In this document: piece by piece, positions 1-11,600 of the stretch
How positions within the stretch are numbered: position 1 is the first letter of the stretch
How the letters are laid out: each line of letters opens with the position of its first letter
The notes under the pieces: generated by a model
Databases searched by the model: none
Told to the model about the DNA's origin: nothing
Seen by the model: only the letters and a program-made list of their open reading frames with translations
NCBI GenBank assembly: GCA_963920575.1
Contig: OY986969.1
Coordinates: forward strand, 17,159,288-17,223,287
From: Narthecium ossifragum
Taxonomy: Eukaryota > Streptophyta > Magnoliopsida > Dioscoreales > Nartheciaceae
Reading direction: 5' to 3'
DNA length: 64,000 bases
Made by a program: the position numbers and the translations under genes

Positions 1-148
1 ATTGATACAAGCTCTTTGTCAAAAGGTAAGAAGCAGCTGAAATGCACAGTAAGGTTGAAATCCCATCCAGAAAATGAATTAGCTTGATAAATAGGTCATC
101 ATATGCAAGTACATATGTGTAGAACTTGTAAAAGGTCAATTAACATAC

Positions 149-3100
149 CTGAGTTTGAAATGTTCTTGTAGTATTAGACCTCATTAACTTAGACTCTATG
201 GCATTCTGTATGGTGTCCACTAGACTCTCTTGATTTAGAAGGCTCACCTGTGCATAGGCAAACAAATATCTTATTTAGATAAAGTGGAATGAATAAAAGT
301 ATGCAATGCTCGTATTGACAATTTTACCAAGATATTGAAAATCACACCTCTTTCTTTGTTGGATGAATATTCACATCTACATGCTCAGGTGGCAGTTTGA
401 TGGACACATAAATGAAAGGTTTTGATGCTTTCGGCAAGGTTGCAGAATATACAAGTTCTATAGCTCTCTTTAGGGCACTGCACTCAACTAACCTGTCTGA
501 ACGAAAGGATGACCAATTTAAGTTGTACAACAGCATGATTCAAGAATTTCTATTTCCAAACAAACAATACTCATGCGAAACAGCATTTTAATTGATGACT
601 TCTGCAATAGATTTCTGAATGGAAGCAAGGTCTGCCATGATGTGCTTGGTTGGCGGAAGAAAATGGAAAATAGAGACCAAGAAATTTTATCTCTATGACG
701 GTCCAAGAAGATCAAGGAAAAGGTGCCAAAAAAAAAAAGAATTTTCTAGAGACTGAGGAGGCTAAAAATTAGTTTGCATGAAGGCACAGAGCAAGAATCT
801 GATGGAGAAATCATGCCGTTAATTGTGAACTTTACATGGTTTCTGTGTTAAGCGTATATTACAGAGTAACACATTGTGTGCACATTGAATATGCTAGATT
901 ACATAACCAATGAGACATTGCTCATGTCCACAGGACATTCTTACTGTCTAATAATTAGCCATACATTAGCTCAACTAAAAGACAAAAACAAAGCAATAGT
1001 TTGCCAGACATTAGCTCAACTAAAAGACAAAAACAAAGCAATAGTTTGCCATACAACATCCCAGTAAAATATATTTCAGGAATCCTATTTCATCAAATAG
1101 CCTTCACAGTTTGGCCTCTATCTTTTGGAAACACCTTACTCTGCACCCTATTTTTCAACAACTATAATGGACTCGACATATACAATACATAATATAAAGC
1201 TTTACGAACCATTGATGAAGAGAATCATTGTTGTTTTCTTTGCCATGTAGTTTGCATTTGAAATAAAACCATCCATGCTGAATATTGATCGAGAAGGATT
1301 GTCATCTGAGACATTAATTTCCAACAGAGCACGGGCAACAGAGATACCATAAACGGTTCTAATTGCATCCAGCCTTGAACATGCAGTGACCGTGTGAACA
1401 TCAGCTCTGTTTGCACCATGCTATTTCATATTGAAGGAAGAATCATTAATATCTAAGATACCTAAACTAACAACAAAGTTCTCGCTGAGCATATATTACA
1501 TTGCAGCATATCATATTCTAACCTACCTTTCTGCAAGAAAAGCTGACATTAATATTGTGAATTGCAAACCGACTAATCATGTCTACAATCTTAGGATAAT
1601 CATCATTGGAGTTCTGCAATGTTTTCCTACGAGCAGTCATGTTATAAAACATGTTTTCAACCTGGAAAACACGAACTTAGTCAGAAAAAGCCCCTCCAAA
1701 TTAACAGAATTCCCTAAACAAAGGAACAAAGCTATAAGATGCACATCTTTTAATATGAGCTGTTTTCCGGGGGGGGTAATCAAATTACTTTACCATTATC
1801 TGAGTTCCTTTTACCGCCGCACAGGGCTTTGGCTCATGCTCCATTGCCCCATCTCTATACGAAACCCTGGACACGTTAGGATATCAATAACACATTCTCC
1901 AGCATATGGTTTAATAGGGTGGTACTAGAAGGGTTAAAAAACGTTTAAAGAGGCAAGCACCTGTATCCATGCAATTGGCCTTCTGTTATAGTTGTCACCG
2001 TTACATGGCCAACATATGTCATGCTAGCCAACGCCTCGCCTCTAAAACCCATTGATTTAATTGTTTGCAAGTCTTCATACGAAGCTAATTTTGATGTGGT
2101 ATGCCTTTCGCAAAGAATTGGCAAGTCTTCATACTGTCACCAGTATGCGAAAATGCATTATTGGAAATAAATGAAGCAAAACAGATCTTCAAAGAGATCG
2201 TGACTATTCCCATGGGGCAATTTACTGACATTCTTTGACTTTTAAAAAGAGAAGACAATGCAGGAGTTGTTATAGTGACCTCAGTGTGAGTAATCCATGA
2301 GCCGGGTACCAATAACATCATTCATGGAGATCATTACAAAGATACAAAACACAATATCTGAAACATGCCACTGAAGCAATATTTGCTCGATAAGAAACAT
2401 GTTGTCTCTACGCTTAAATGCATTTCAAAGCAATTTTGCCAGGGAAAAATGTCAATACACAGGACTAACAAAAACGGAAAAGACCAAATTTAGGGGGGGG
2501 GGGGGGGGGGGGGGGGGGAGTTATGTCATAAAAGGAAAATTTCGATTCGACAAACATTGCAAAAACTGACATCCAAGAATACCAAACTAGAATGAGGAAT
2601 TTACAAAAAGTTAGCAAGAGATTTTAAGAAAGTTCAAACAAATCATACCAACAGAAGCCAAATAGACAAAGATTTTACAGAAAGATATTGACAATAAGTT
2701 ATGTGGCCATTCCGCCTTTGACTCCCGGTACAAAGCAAAGTAAGACTGAAGGATGAAACAGATCAATGGGTAATGTACACAGATAATTTAGCGCCAGTCT
2801 ACAGAAAAGCCGCGTTTATTAGGAAAATGCTCGTTTCCCTTGAAAATATAAAAGAAAAACCATCTCTAAAGAGCAACCAAGGCCAAGGTTTTGATAAGGA
2901 GAAGAGCACAGCTTAAACTTGGTTGTTAGATTTTCATCATCATCTCGTTAAAAAGAAATGAAGGAGAGAAGGATCCGGAGTGGATGATTTCAGGTTATAC
3001 ACAAACCCAAATCAGAAATCTTTTCATCTTAACGAACTTCTGGAGGCATGTGTATCCAATAAATCATCTAGTCTTGACAAAAAAATTCAATAAAATCTCA

Positions 3101-3596
3101 AGAACCCACCTACCCAAAGCTATCTTCTGTATCAACGCATTTCCAAAGGCAAAACATATGAGATAAAAACACCATTTCCACAAAATTTGCATAGAATCAT
3201 GATACAAAGTCGCTAAACAATTCAAATCATGGCCGTTCTTGGAACCAATCAAAGGTAACCATAGAGGTAAGGTATAGGTTTCGTAGTGACAAGAGTACCG
3301 ACCAGGATGCCGTGACCATTGTCGGACACGAGGATGAGCTTGAGACCGCCGTCCTTGACGACTACAGAGATGGAGGTGGAACCGGCGTCGAGGCTGTTCT
3401 CGACCAGCTCCTTCACAGCCGACGCCGGGCGCTGCACGACCTCTCCCGCCGCGATCCGATTCACCACCGCCTCATCCAACCGCCGGATCCGAGGCGGCTC
3501 CGGCCGAGAACAGAAGCCCTCAGCCTCCTCCTCCTCCTCCTCCTCCTCCTCCTCCTCGAGCGATGGGCTCGACGGCCGGAGCTCGTCGACTTCCAT
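149..3596 (-). CDS. MLH1: DNA mismatch repair protein MLH1, 5' seven exons (gene runs off the left edge)
   Basis: MutL homologue: GHKL ATPase that pairs with PMS1/MLH3 in nuclear mismatch repair and meiotic crossing-over. Exons joined by GT/AG junctions: 3303-3596, 1961-2133, 1794-1866, 1527-1661, 1210-1420, 348-496, 149-247. Phases agree and give 378 open codons. Seen: KELVEN (Glu63, Asn67 of the ATP/Mg site), DNGHGI (Asp92), GFRGEAL (127-133), GTQIMVEN, and [12 protein letters not shown] near the end of the ATPase/transducer region. Plant MLH1 is usually about 730 aa, so roughly half is present. I chose the ATG at 3594-3596. The frame stays open upstream to a TTG at 3668, but I saw no in-frame ATG there. 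Exon 1 carries a run of 11 Glu codons. The first donor (3301-3302) follows a Leu codon where relatives have Arg. Identity is very secure; the start is likely. Confidence 0.96.
962..1051. repeat. 45-bp tandem duplication in MLH1 intron 5
   Basis: Two adjacent, almost identical 45-bp copies (962-1006 and 1007-1051), each holding TTAGCTCAACTAAAAG and ending TTTGCCA. They lie between the exons at 1210-1420 and 348-496 and do not touch a splice site. This looks like a recent slippage or unequal-exchange event. Confidence 0.9.
2493..2518. repeat. Uninterrupted 26-base poly-G run in MLH1 intron 1
   Basis: 26 consecutive G on the plus strand (poly-C in the sense direction of MLH1), inside the long first intron. 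The exact length is unreliable in any assembly. A similar G run lies at 38552-38571 downstream of the FAR1 gene, and C runs lie near 19010 and 50034. Confidence 0.9.
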
Positions 3597-3706
3597 AGGA
3601 GAGAGAGCTTTCGGCGGGAGCGACGAGGCGTAGCAAGCGGAAGTAGGTCCTTTACGGGTCGGATCCAATTGGGATATAGTTTCCGCAGAGAAAATCCGAT
3701 TAGCTA
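3597..3706 (-). promoter_or_regulatory. Remaining MLH1 5' leader / proximal promoter
   Basis: About 110 bp separates the chosen MLH1 ATG from the first base of a Mutator-like terminal repeat. The frame is open through most of it, so part may be 5' UTR or an N-terminal extension. I see no convincing TATA box. Any further promoter must lie inside transposon DNA or be displaced to beyond 16.9 kb. Confidence 0.5.
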
Positions 3707-3802
3707 GATACCTTGCACTTTCCCCGACTTACACTTTAGTACCAATAGATTTGAGATTTATAATTCGATACCATCAAGTTATAATATCATGGTAAAATAA
3801 TC

Positions 3803-4110
3803 CAAGCCCCCAACAACGTTATGTAGGCTGACGGTAAACTAGTCACCTACGCGCATGACTACAAGGTTGCTCGCGGCATTCGCCACCGCCAAGCCAGCAC
3901 CGCCCACACGGTCGCTTGCTTGCCGCCTTCGTCGCCGCCAATCGGACCTGCCAAAGTGGTCCAATCCCCCCAACGGCGTTATGTGAACTGATAGTAAACT
4001 AGTCACGTACGCATATGACTACAAGGCTGCTCACGGCATTCGCCACAACCAAGCCAGTAGCGGCTACAAGGTCGCTTGCCCGCTGCCTTCATCGCCGCCA
4101 GCCACCTCCT
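3803..4110. repeat. About 159-bp direct duplication inside element S
   Basis: Two diverged direct copies near 3803-3960 and 3962-4110. Both hold GTAAACTAGTCAC followed by ATGACTACAAGG, CGGCATTCGCCAC and a GGTCGCTTGC block. GC-rich and without a sustained ORF. It may be part of a captured host fragment. I recognise no protein. Confidence 0.75.
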
Positions 4111-4584
4111 TTCTCTCCCCTCCTACCTAGACCCCAGCTCCCTAATCCAACTCCACCTAATTCCTCCCTTCCTCATCTTCTTTCTCTCCTACTCCTACTT
4201 ACCACCTGTGAGGACCTGTCTCTCTACTCCTGGGTCGACCGGCTGGGTCGGGCTCGTGGTTCGTTTGCTTATTTCGCGTCGAGCGCACGATCCGGTAGAT
4301 CGCATTGTTTCTTAGGCCGCAAGGGCAATTCGGTAAATTACGCCTTGTCGGTTTGTTCCGCACCTGCGTGTGCACACACTGATTGTGTTTGTGATAATAT
4401 TTGCTTAGAACGGTTGGGTGAACCCGGTATCGAAAGATCCGTGCTTGGGCTTGTGTTTTAGCCCAAGTCTAGCTTTTTGCACAAAATGATCGATCTTCTC
4501 TTGCTAAGATGATCGATCATTTGATGCCAGAAGGTCTTTGCATCGTCATGAAGGATTGATCATTCATAAGTCGGTTCGTCCGTC

Positions 4585-4590
4585 TATAAA
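4585..4590 (+). promoter_or_regulatory. Putative TATA box of LTR A
   Basis: TATAAA in the context CGTCTATAAAACG, about 380 bp from the LTR start and after the GATCGATC cluster. The same context occurs at 44342-44347 in copy F. This suggests transcription in the plus direction and marks the upstream part as U3. Inferred from conservation between two copies. Confidence 0.5.
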
Positions 4591-6179
4591 ACGGATGTGA
4601 CCTTCTTCTTTAATCCTTTTGAAATCCATTTTTCCTGAGCTCAGATCTGGCTGGATTTGGAAGAGGTTGAGGGCGATCTTTGGCTTGGCAGCTGAGATTG
4701 AAGCTGCTTTTGTCGAGGTAGGGATCCTTACTACTGTTTTTCTGGTTTTTTTGTGAGTTTGAGCTTGTTTGTGTTTGATTTGAGTAGAACTCTTTACATG
4801 CTCATTGGTTTTTAGTATAAGTACCGGTTTTGGATTCATGATCCTTCGTACTACCAGACCCCAAGGTTTTGTGGAATTTGGTAGAGTTTTCTGACGATAT
4901 TTCTCGCCGGCCGGTCGCGCGGAGAACCCAACATGATCGATCCTTTCTGAGGAAGGATCGATCATTCTTGGGGCGTCATGCCTGGCCCGTGCATGAGAAG
5001 AAGATCGATCTTTTGCTTGGCGGCATGGACGAGGTCCTTGGTAACGAAGAGGATGAAGGGAAGATCAATCCTTTTTGGCTTGATGGGGACAGAACCTTCC
5101 CATCATTAGGAAGATCGATCATTTCCCTTAGACATGATCGATCCTCTTGGTCGCAGGGGGTGTTTTCGTCGGATTTTGTTCGCGGGGCTGTGTATGCCGG
5201 GTTTTCTTTACTGCTTTATAACTTGTACATATCCTTGAGCATGTTAGCTCCATAATGAGTGGCAGTGGTGAACCGGGAGAGTGACGACTCCTGGGATGTA
5301 TAGATATCATGTTGTACTGTTAGTCTTGTTTGTCGGGGTTGCTTCCCGTAACATGCTGTCTCTTTGTGTACTGGCTGTAGTTGATGGGGTTACCACTACA
5401 GCAGTCCCTTGCCCTGTTTTACCTGTTCATTACCCAGGGCCGGTAGGGTGCCGAGCCCAAACCTTGTTCATTTAATCATCACATATGTTGCATGCTTATC
5501 TGCTTTCTTGCGTGTGTTTATAGCATGCATATGGTTGTACATTAGCTACATAAGGTTAGGGCGCGGGCGATCGTTGGTATCGTAGTCCCGAGGCTTAGAA
5601 GCTTGGATTTAGCCTTAGGACCGGGGCTGGGTAGCTTGGCTCAGGTTTGAATGGTGGTGTTCAGTCGATTTCGATGATAGGCCTAGATGACTTGAACACA
5701 TGTTGATCGATGATTTAGAGGTCGTGTCGACCTTGAGCCTGGTTCTGGGGTGTAGCCAGCGTCGTTGTCTCATCTTTGGGCAGAGGGTGTGCCTGCCCAG
5801 TAGTGTCTTCTTTCTGCTGTACTAGGTGTTTCCGAGATGCGCCTAGTTCGTTAGGGTGACCATAGTTGGATACCTAGAAACACCGGTGGGGTTATGAGAC
5901 CTGTCGCGCCCCAACCCGCGAACCGGAACCTAACTAAATGCGGAAATTTTTTGGTGAGGGTTCCCTCTATGTTACAGTTTTCCCTAACAATTCATAAGCA
6001 CCCTTATTTAACAATAATTCCAAACCTCAACAACAAAACAGAGATATATTCAAATCCTCAAAATGGTTTACATTAATATACATCACACTCCCGTAGGAGT
6101 CTAACTATAACAAAAGGTAGACGAAGATCACCGCTCCTCAAGCACCGCCAGACGCCGCCGCACCACCAAACACCTACCC

Positions 6180-8593
6180 TGTCGCGCCCCGACCCGCGAA
6201 AGCCCAACCGGGCCGGGCGACGCGAACCGGAACCTAACCAACGCGGAAAAAGAACGGCGAGGGTCCCCTCTAACCTATTGGTCTCCCTAGCAATTCACCA
6301 AAACACCCTCAAGAAAAACAATATTATATTCAAGCCTCGAACCACAGATTTAAAACTCAAAAGAGATGTAATAATATACAAATCCTCGGAGAGGGGAAGA
6401 TCCAAAATACAATATCACTCCCGTAGGAGACTAACTAACATAAGGGTAAAAGCAGTAAATATTGCCACCTCTCAAAAGCCACCAGGCGCCGCCGCACCGC
6501 CGTCCAACTGCCCGGTAGGGGCCACAGAGGAAGAACTGACGCCTGCACCTGCAAAACGCAGCCCGGGTAGGTGTGAGCACTAAGCTCAGTAGGGATCTAC
6601 ACTACGACACACAGAAGGAAGAGGGAAACGCAACAGTGTCGCCCTCAAGTGGAATCTGGGTGTATACAGGGGTCCCATAACCCCACCGCGTGTCCCTGAG
6701 GCCCACGATCATGGTCTTCCAGCCGAGCTGGTCACATGTCAGGTCACACTCAGTAGCAGGAAACGACACTGCTAACTCTCAACAGGACACTGAACACTGT
6801 TTGGTGGGAAGAGACACCACTGAGTAGGCAAATCCTCTATTCAAGAGTTTTAAGAAAAACCGGACACCGGCTACACCTCAGATCCAACTCGAGGCCGACA
6901 CGACCTCTACAATCATCAAGCCATAAGTGTACCAGTCATCTAAGCCTATCATCGGATCGATTGGACATCACAATTCAACCGGGTCCTAACAGCCCAACCC
7001 CGGTCCTATGGCTAAGTCCGAGCTTCCAGCCTCGGGACGGCGACCCAAGGATCACCCACGCCCTAACCAATGCAACTAATGCACACAACAACAATGCATG
7101 CTATGACGTACACCAAAGATAGGAAAGGCATGCAACAGTATGTCAAGCATCATATAAGTCTACTGGATCGCTGCATCGGTACCACCAACCGCTGCCAGCC
7201 GATCCGCAGCGGGTCCCGGTATTACGACGGTACCGCGACCGTCAATCGCGGACTCCTGCAACGGGAAGCAACCCCGAAAACGATGATGAACAAAACACAA
7301 TATAATATTATATTCCGAAATATAATATTATATTCAAAAACACCCAAAGCCTCTACTTAGGGGCTAATTGATCCCGTCGATCCAACGCCCAAACGACGTC
7401 GGATTCAAGATCCAACTTAGCCACCAGTAGGTGTATATAGCATGATCAACATATCCAAAATTCACCATCATCCAACGGTTGGATTAACGGGAAAGTGCTA
7501 ATCAAAATCGTTAATCAAACTAACTTACCCATTAATTGCTGCAACGCAGCCCTCCAGCAAACAATTCACACGAAATCGTAGAAAATTCGGAAAAATATGA
7601 AACAAGATGGAATGGAAAGCTAACGACTAGATCTACAACTCTTATGTTTATGAAAAACCAAGATTATATACTCGCTGGCCGAAAAACTCGCCGCAAGCCG
7701 GCTGTTTCTCAAGAACAGCAGAAAACCAGAAATCCGAGACTAATCTTGCATAAAACCTACTCAAATCTCAACTGATTAACATGAAACTTAAATCCGTTAT
7801 TCTACAAGGCATAAGAAATCCAACAAAGCAATGATCAATAAGATCCAACGACTAAATCTCAAGAACACCCGAAATAAACATCAGTAGGTATAACCCTACC
7901 TAGCTGCGCTTTCCTCGGCTAATTCCCCGCGATTTGATCGTCAACAAGCTGCCAAATCACACCAGGAGCCTTCCTCTCGTTGTCACGAATCCAACGAGCC
8001 AAAAAACACCCAATTTGGTGGCCGGAGGAGGGAGAACGGAGGGAAAGAAGCTCGCCGGCGGTAAAGGGAAGAAACAGAGCACCGCGGGAAAGAGAGAAGG
8101 AAGGAAGGAGAAGAGAAGGAGAAGGGAGGAAGAGGAGGGGAAGAAAAGAGGGGAAAGGGTGAAGGGAAAGCCGGGAAAGAGGGGAAAAAAGCTGGGGGAA
8201 AGGGAGGGGAAGTCTTCCCTCCCTGACAGGGGAGAGAGACGCCCGACGGCAGTCCTCGCGAAAGAGAAAACCCACCGACTCGAGCATGATCGATCTTCAA
8301 GGCATGTGAGATCGATCTCCTTTGCAATCGAGATCGATCTCCTTGAAATCCAGATCGATCTCCTTGAAATCCAGATCGATCTCCTTTACTCAGAAAGGCA
8401 AACTTGGGCTAAAACACAAGCCCAAGCTCAGATCTTCCGATCTCGGGTTCACCTAACCATTCTAAACAAACACGAACACAGATAAGGCCAGTGTGTGCAC
8501 ACGCGAGTGTGAAACAAACCAACAAGGCGCAATTTACCAAATTGCCCTTGCGGTCTACAGCGAGCCACAGGGGTAGAGGGGCAGGTCCTCACA
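6180..8593 (-). mobile_element. LTR-like element B (2,414 bp), inserted in E
   Basis: Begins TGTCGCGCCCCGACCC and ends GGTCCTCACA, with a perfect 5-bp duplication TACCC at 6175-6179 and 8594-8598. It is uninterrupted and so is the cleanest reference copy of the family. It carries three or more tandem units of GATCGATCTCCTTGAAATCC at about 8286-8391 and a purine-rich stretch (8040-8220). The purine stretch produces long but meaningless ORFs. No gag/pol. Confidence 0.9.
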
Positions 8594-8683
8594 TACCCAG
8601 TAGGGGCCACTGAAGAAAAACTAACGCCCGCACTTACATAACGCAGCCCAGGTAGGAGTGAGCACTAAGCTCAGTAGGATTCT

Positions 8684-11600
8684 TGTGAGGACCCGTATAC
8701 AGATTGAGGACTTATATGCAAATACCACTCTTCGAAGGGGGTTTTTAGCAAAGTTTTTATTAATAAGATCTACACCTAATAACCCTAAACCCCATCCTTC
8801 GAATCTTCTCCAGCCGCCGAACCCGAGGGAGAGACGCTCGACGCCGCCGTGATCATCGTCGCCGGCGGGAAGGATCTTCATCAGCTTCCGGTGGTTAGCG
8901 ATCCCCTTCCTTCTCTCCACTCCTTTCCTGGTTTTGTTCTCTTCCCCACCGTGATTCTCCTCCGATGGGTTTCTTTTGATCGGCTTGCTTGGTTGTTTGA
9001 TTTTGAGTGGATCGGATGGAAGTTTCCTGTGATGACCCGTCCCTCTATTCCTGTGGCTCGTTGTTGACCACAAAGGCAATTTGGTAAATTGCACCTTGTT
9101 GGCTTGTTTGACACCCGCGTGTGCACACACCGGCCTTGTTTGATGTATATGGTTGAATAGAATGGCTAGGTGGACCCAGGATCGGAAGATCCCAGCTCGG
9201 GCGCGCAGAAGCTTGCTTTTGGGCAGCTGGCGGCCCGTGAGCGATCGATCGCTCCTAGGAGCGATCGATCGCTCCTAGGAGCGATCGATCGGACTCGGGA
9301 GTGAGTCTGCATGTTTTCCGTCGCGAGGACGGCCGTCGTGGCCGTCGCTCCCTCTGTCAGAGGGAGGGGATGGCCTCTTCCCCTTTTCCCCGGCTTTCCC
9401 CCGGGCTTTTTCTTCTTCTTCCCTTCCTTCTCTTCTCTTCTCTTCTTCTTCCTTCTTTCTCTTCTTTCCCGCGGAGCCCTGCTTCCTCTGTTTTCTTCCG
9501 ACGGCCCCTTCTTCTTCGTCGTTCTCCCTCCCCCGGCCACCATTTTGGGAGCTTGAAAGCTCGTTGGATTCGTGGCGACGTGTGGATGATCCCTGACGTG
9601 GGTTGGAGCTTGGTTAGCAGCTGTTTAGCGAGCAATCAACCAGGGATTAGCAGTTTCGGTAGGTGTTCTACCTACGTACCTAGTTTAATGGGATTCTCCT
9701 AATCAAATCGTTGGATCTTGTTGATCTCCATGTCATTAGATGCATCTTGCCTAGTAGAATTTCTGATGTAAGTTTCATGATCTTTGGATGAGATTTTGGT
9801 AGGATTTATGCATGATTAATCTCGGATTTTCTGGTTTTCTGCTGTTCTTGAAGAACAGTCGGCTTGCGGCGAGTTTTCCGGCTTGTACGTGCATGATCTT
9901 GGGTTTTGATGAACATAAGAGTTGTAGATCTCTTCGTTAGCTTTCCATTCCAGTTTATTTCGTATTTTTCCGATTTGCCTACGAATTATTAGTCTAAGTT
10001 GGATCGTAAATCCGACGTCGTTTGGATGTCGGATCTATGGGATCAACTAGCTGCCATGTAGAGAACTTTGGGTGTTTTAAATATAATATTATATGCTGGA
10101 ATATAATATTATTTTTTTACTGTTCATTAGCGTTTTTGGGAATGTTTAGTATAAATGGGCCCAACGTGTGCCCTTGATTGTTGCCTGTTTATATTGTTAA
10201 TTATCTGTCTGTTAATATTGTTAATTATCTGCATGTTTATTCTATTTTATTATTGTCTTGCTTTCCTGCACATTAGAGGCATGTTAGGCTAGGGCGTAGG
10301 TTTGGGCTTGTCCCTAGTACTCCAGTATCAATAGCTAAGTGGTGGCTGTCGTTACCCCAGCATGGGTGTCCTACTGGTATCGTCATTATCCACCCTGTTT
10401 TTGGGATTATCGTAGAAAGCCCAACCCTTGAACAGTGCCCATCGGAGAACGTACTATGGACAGGAACCCTGGGGGTATCGAAGGGATTTGTGGGCTCTCT
10501 GGTAGGACTGAGCTTTTGATTTGGAGTTTAGGGGTTGTATTGGCTCTGTGCTTTGAGTGCTGGGAGATGTTGTCGTAACCACGGTTGTTCCGCCAAGTGT
10601 GGAGGTCCCGCTTGGAGAGGGGTGTCCTACGGGTAGCGTCATGTCCACCCTGTGTCAGGGACTGTCGGAGGTGGACCACCCCTGAGCAGTGGCCATCGGA
10701 GGGCGTACTTTGGACAAGTGCCCTTCGAGTTATTGACGGGATTTATGGGGTCCCTAGCAGGCCTCAGCACTTGGCACAGAGTTAGTACGGTTGGAGTCGC
10801 CTTCCTTGTGTGTGTCGTAGAGTAGAACCCTACTGAGCTTTTTGCTCATTCCTACCTGGACCGCGGTATTTGTAGGTACAGGTACCAGCGCTTCTCCTGT
10901 GGGCCCCCGGTGTTCGTCCTGCGGCAGCGCGTCGCCAGCAGACCATGTTTGAGGGCCAGGACGGCTTTTGCTGTGCGTTTGCGGAGACTCCAGAAGATGT
11001 AATTTCTTTTTGATAATTGTATATGTAACTTTGTATAACTCTGATAGATGTAAATATTGTTACGTATATAGTTTTCGTTTAGTAATTGTTAGATTACTTT
11101 TGTCCTTGTTTATTCTTGTATCTGTTCCGCGAGCTTGTTGTCAGTAGATGTAGGATCTTCCCCCTCGTGTCCCGGTCCGGATGGGTTTTCTGGGCCGAGG
11201 CGCGACAGAAGTTTCTTGAGTAACTTAGTTTCCTTCTTGCTTAGTTCTGGATTAATGCAAGTTTGGTATGGATCTTTAGATGTCGGGTTTCCTTTGATCG
11301 ATTGGATTATGTTGTTCATATTTAGATCGGATTACTGTGAGTTGTTTTATTCCAATTGACCGATTTGATTTGATTTGATTTCCTGTGGATCGAGTCCTCA
11401 CCCGCGACCTCTGTAGCTTGGATCTGAGAATGTCTTTATAGCTTGGTCTTCTTTTCCGAGGGATGTCAACTGGTTAGATTGCCTTGTGGATTCGATTGTT
11501 CTCCTCTCTGTTTCTCTGTATAGTAAATGAGAGCTTTGGTGTTGTTGTCAGATCATTGCTGCACTGTGGATGCATATGTTGTTGTCTCTGTTTTGGGAGC

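Noticed and set aside
3597..3668. MLH1 start at 3668
   Set aside because: That codon is TTG, and I saw no ATG upstream in frame; the ATG at 3594-3596 gives an N terminus of normal length.
7919..8485. Long frames of 110-180 codons on both strands
   Set aside because: They run through the purine-rich part of LTR B and give Arg/Lys/Glu or Phe/Pro/Ser low-complexity translations on both strands.
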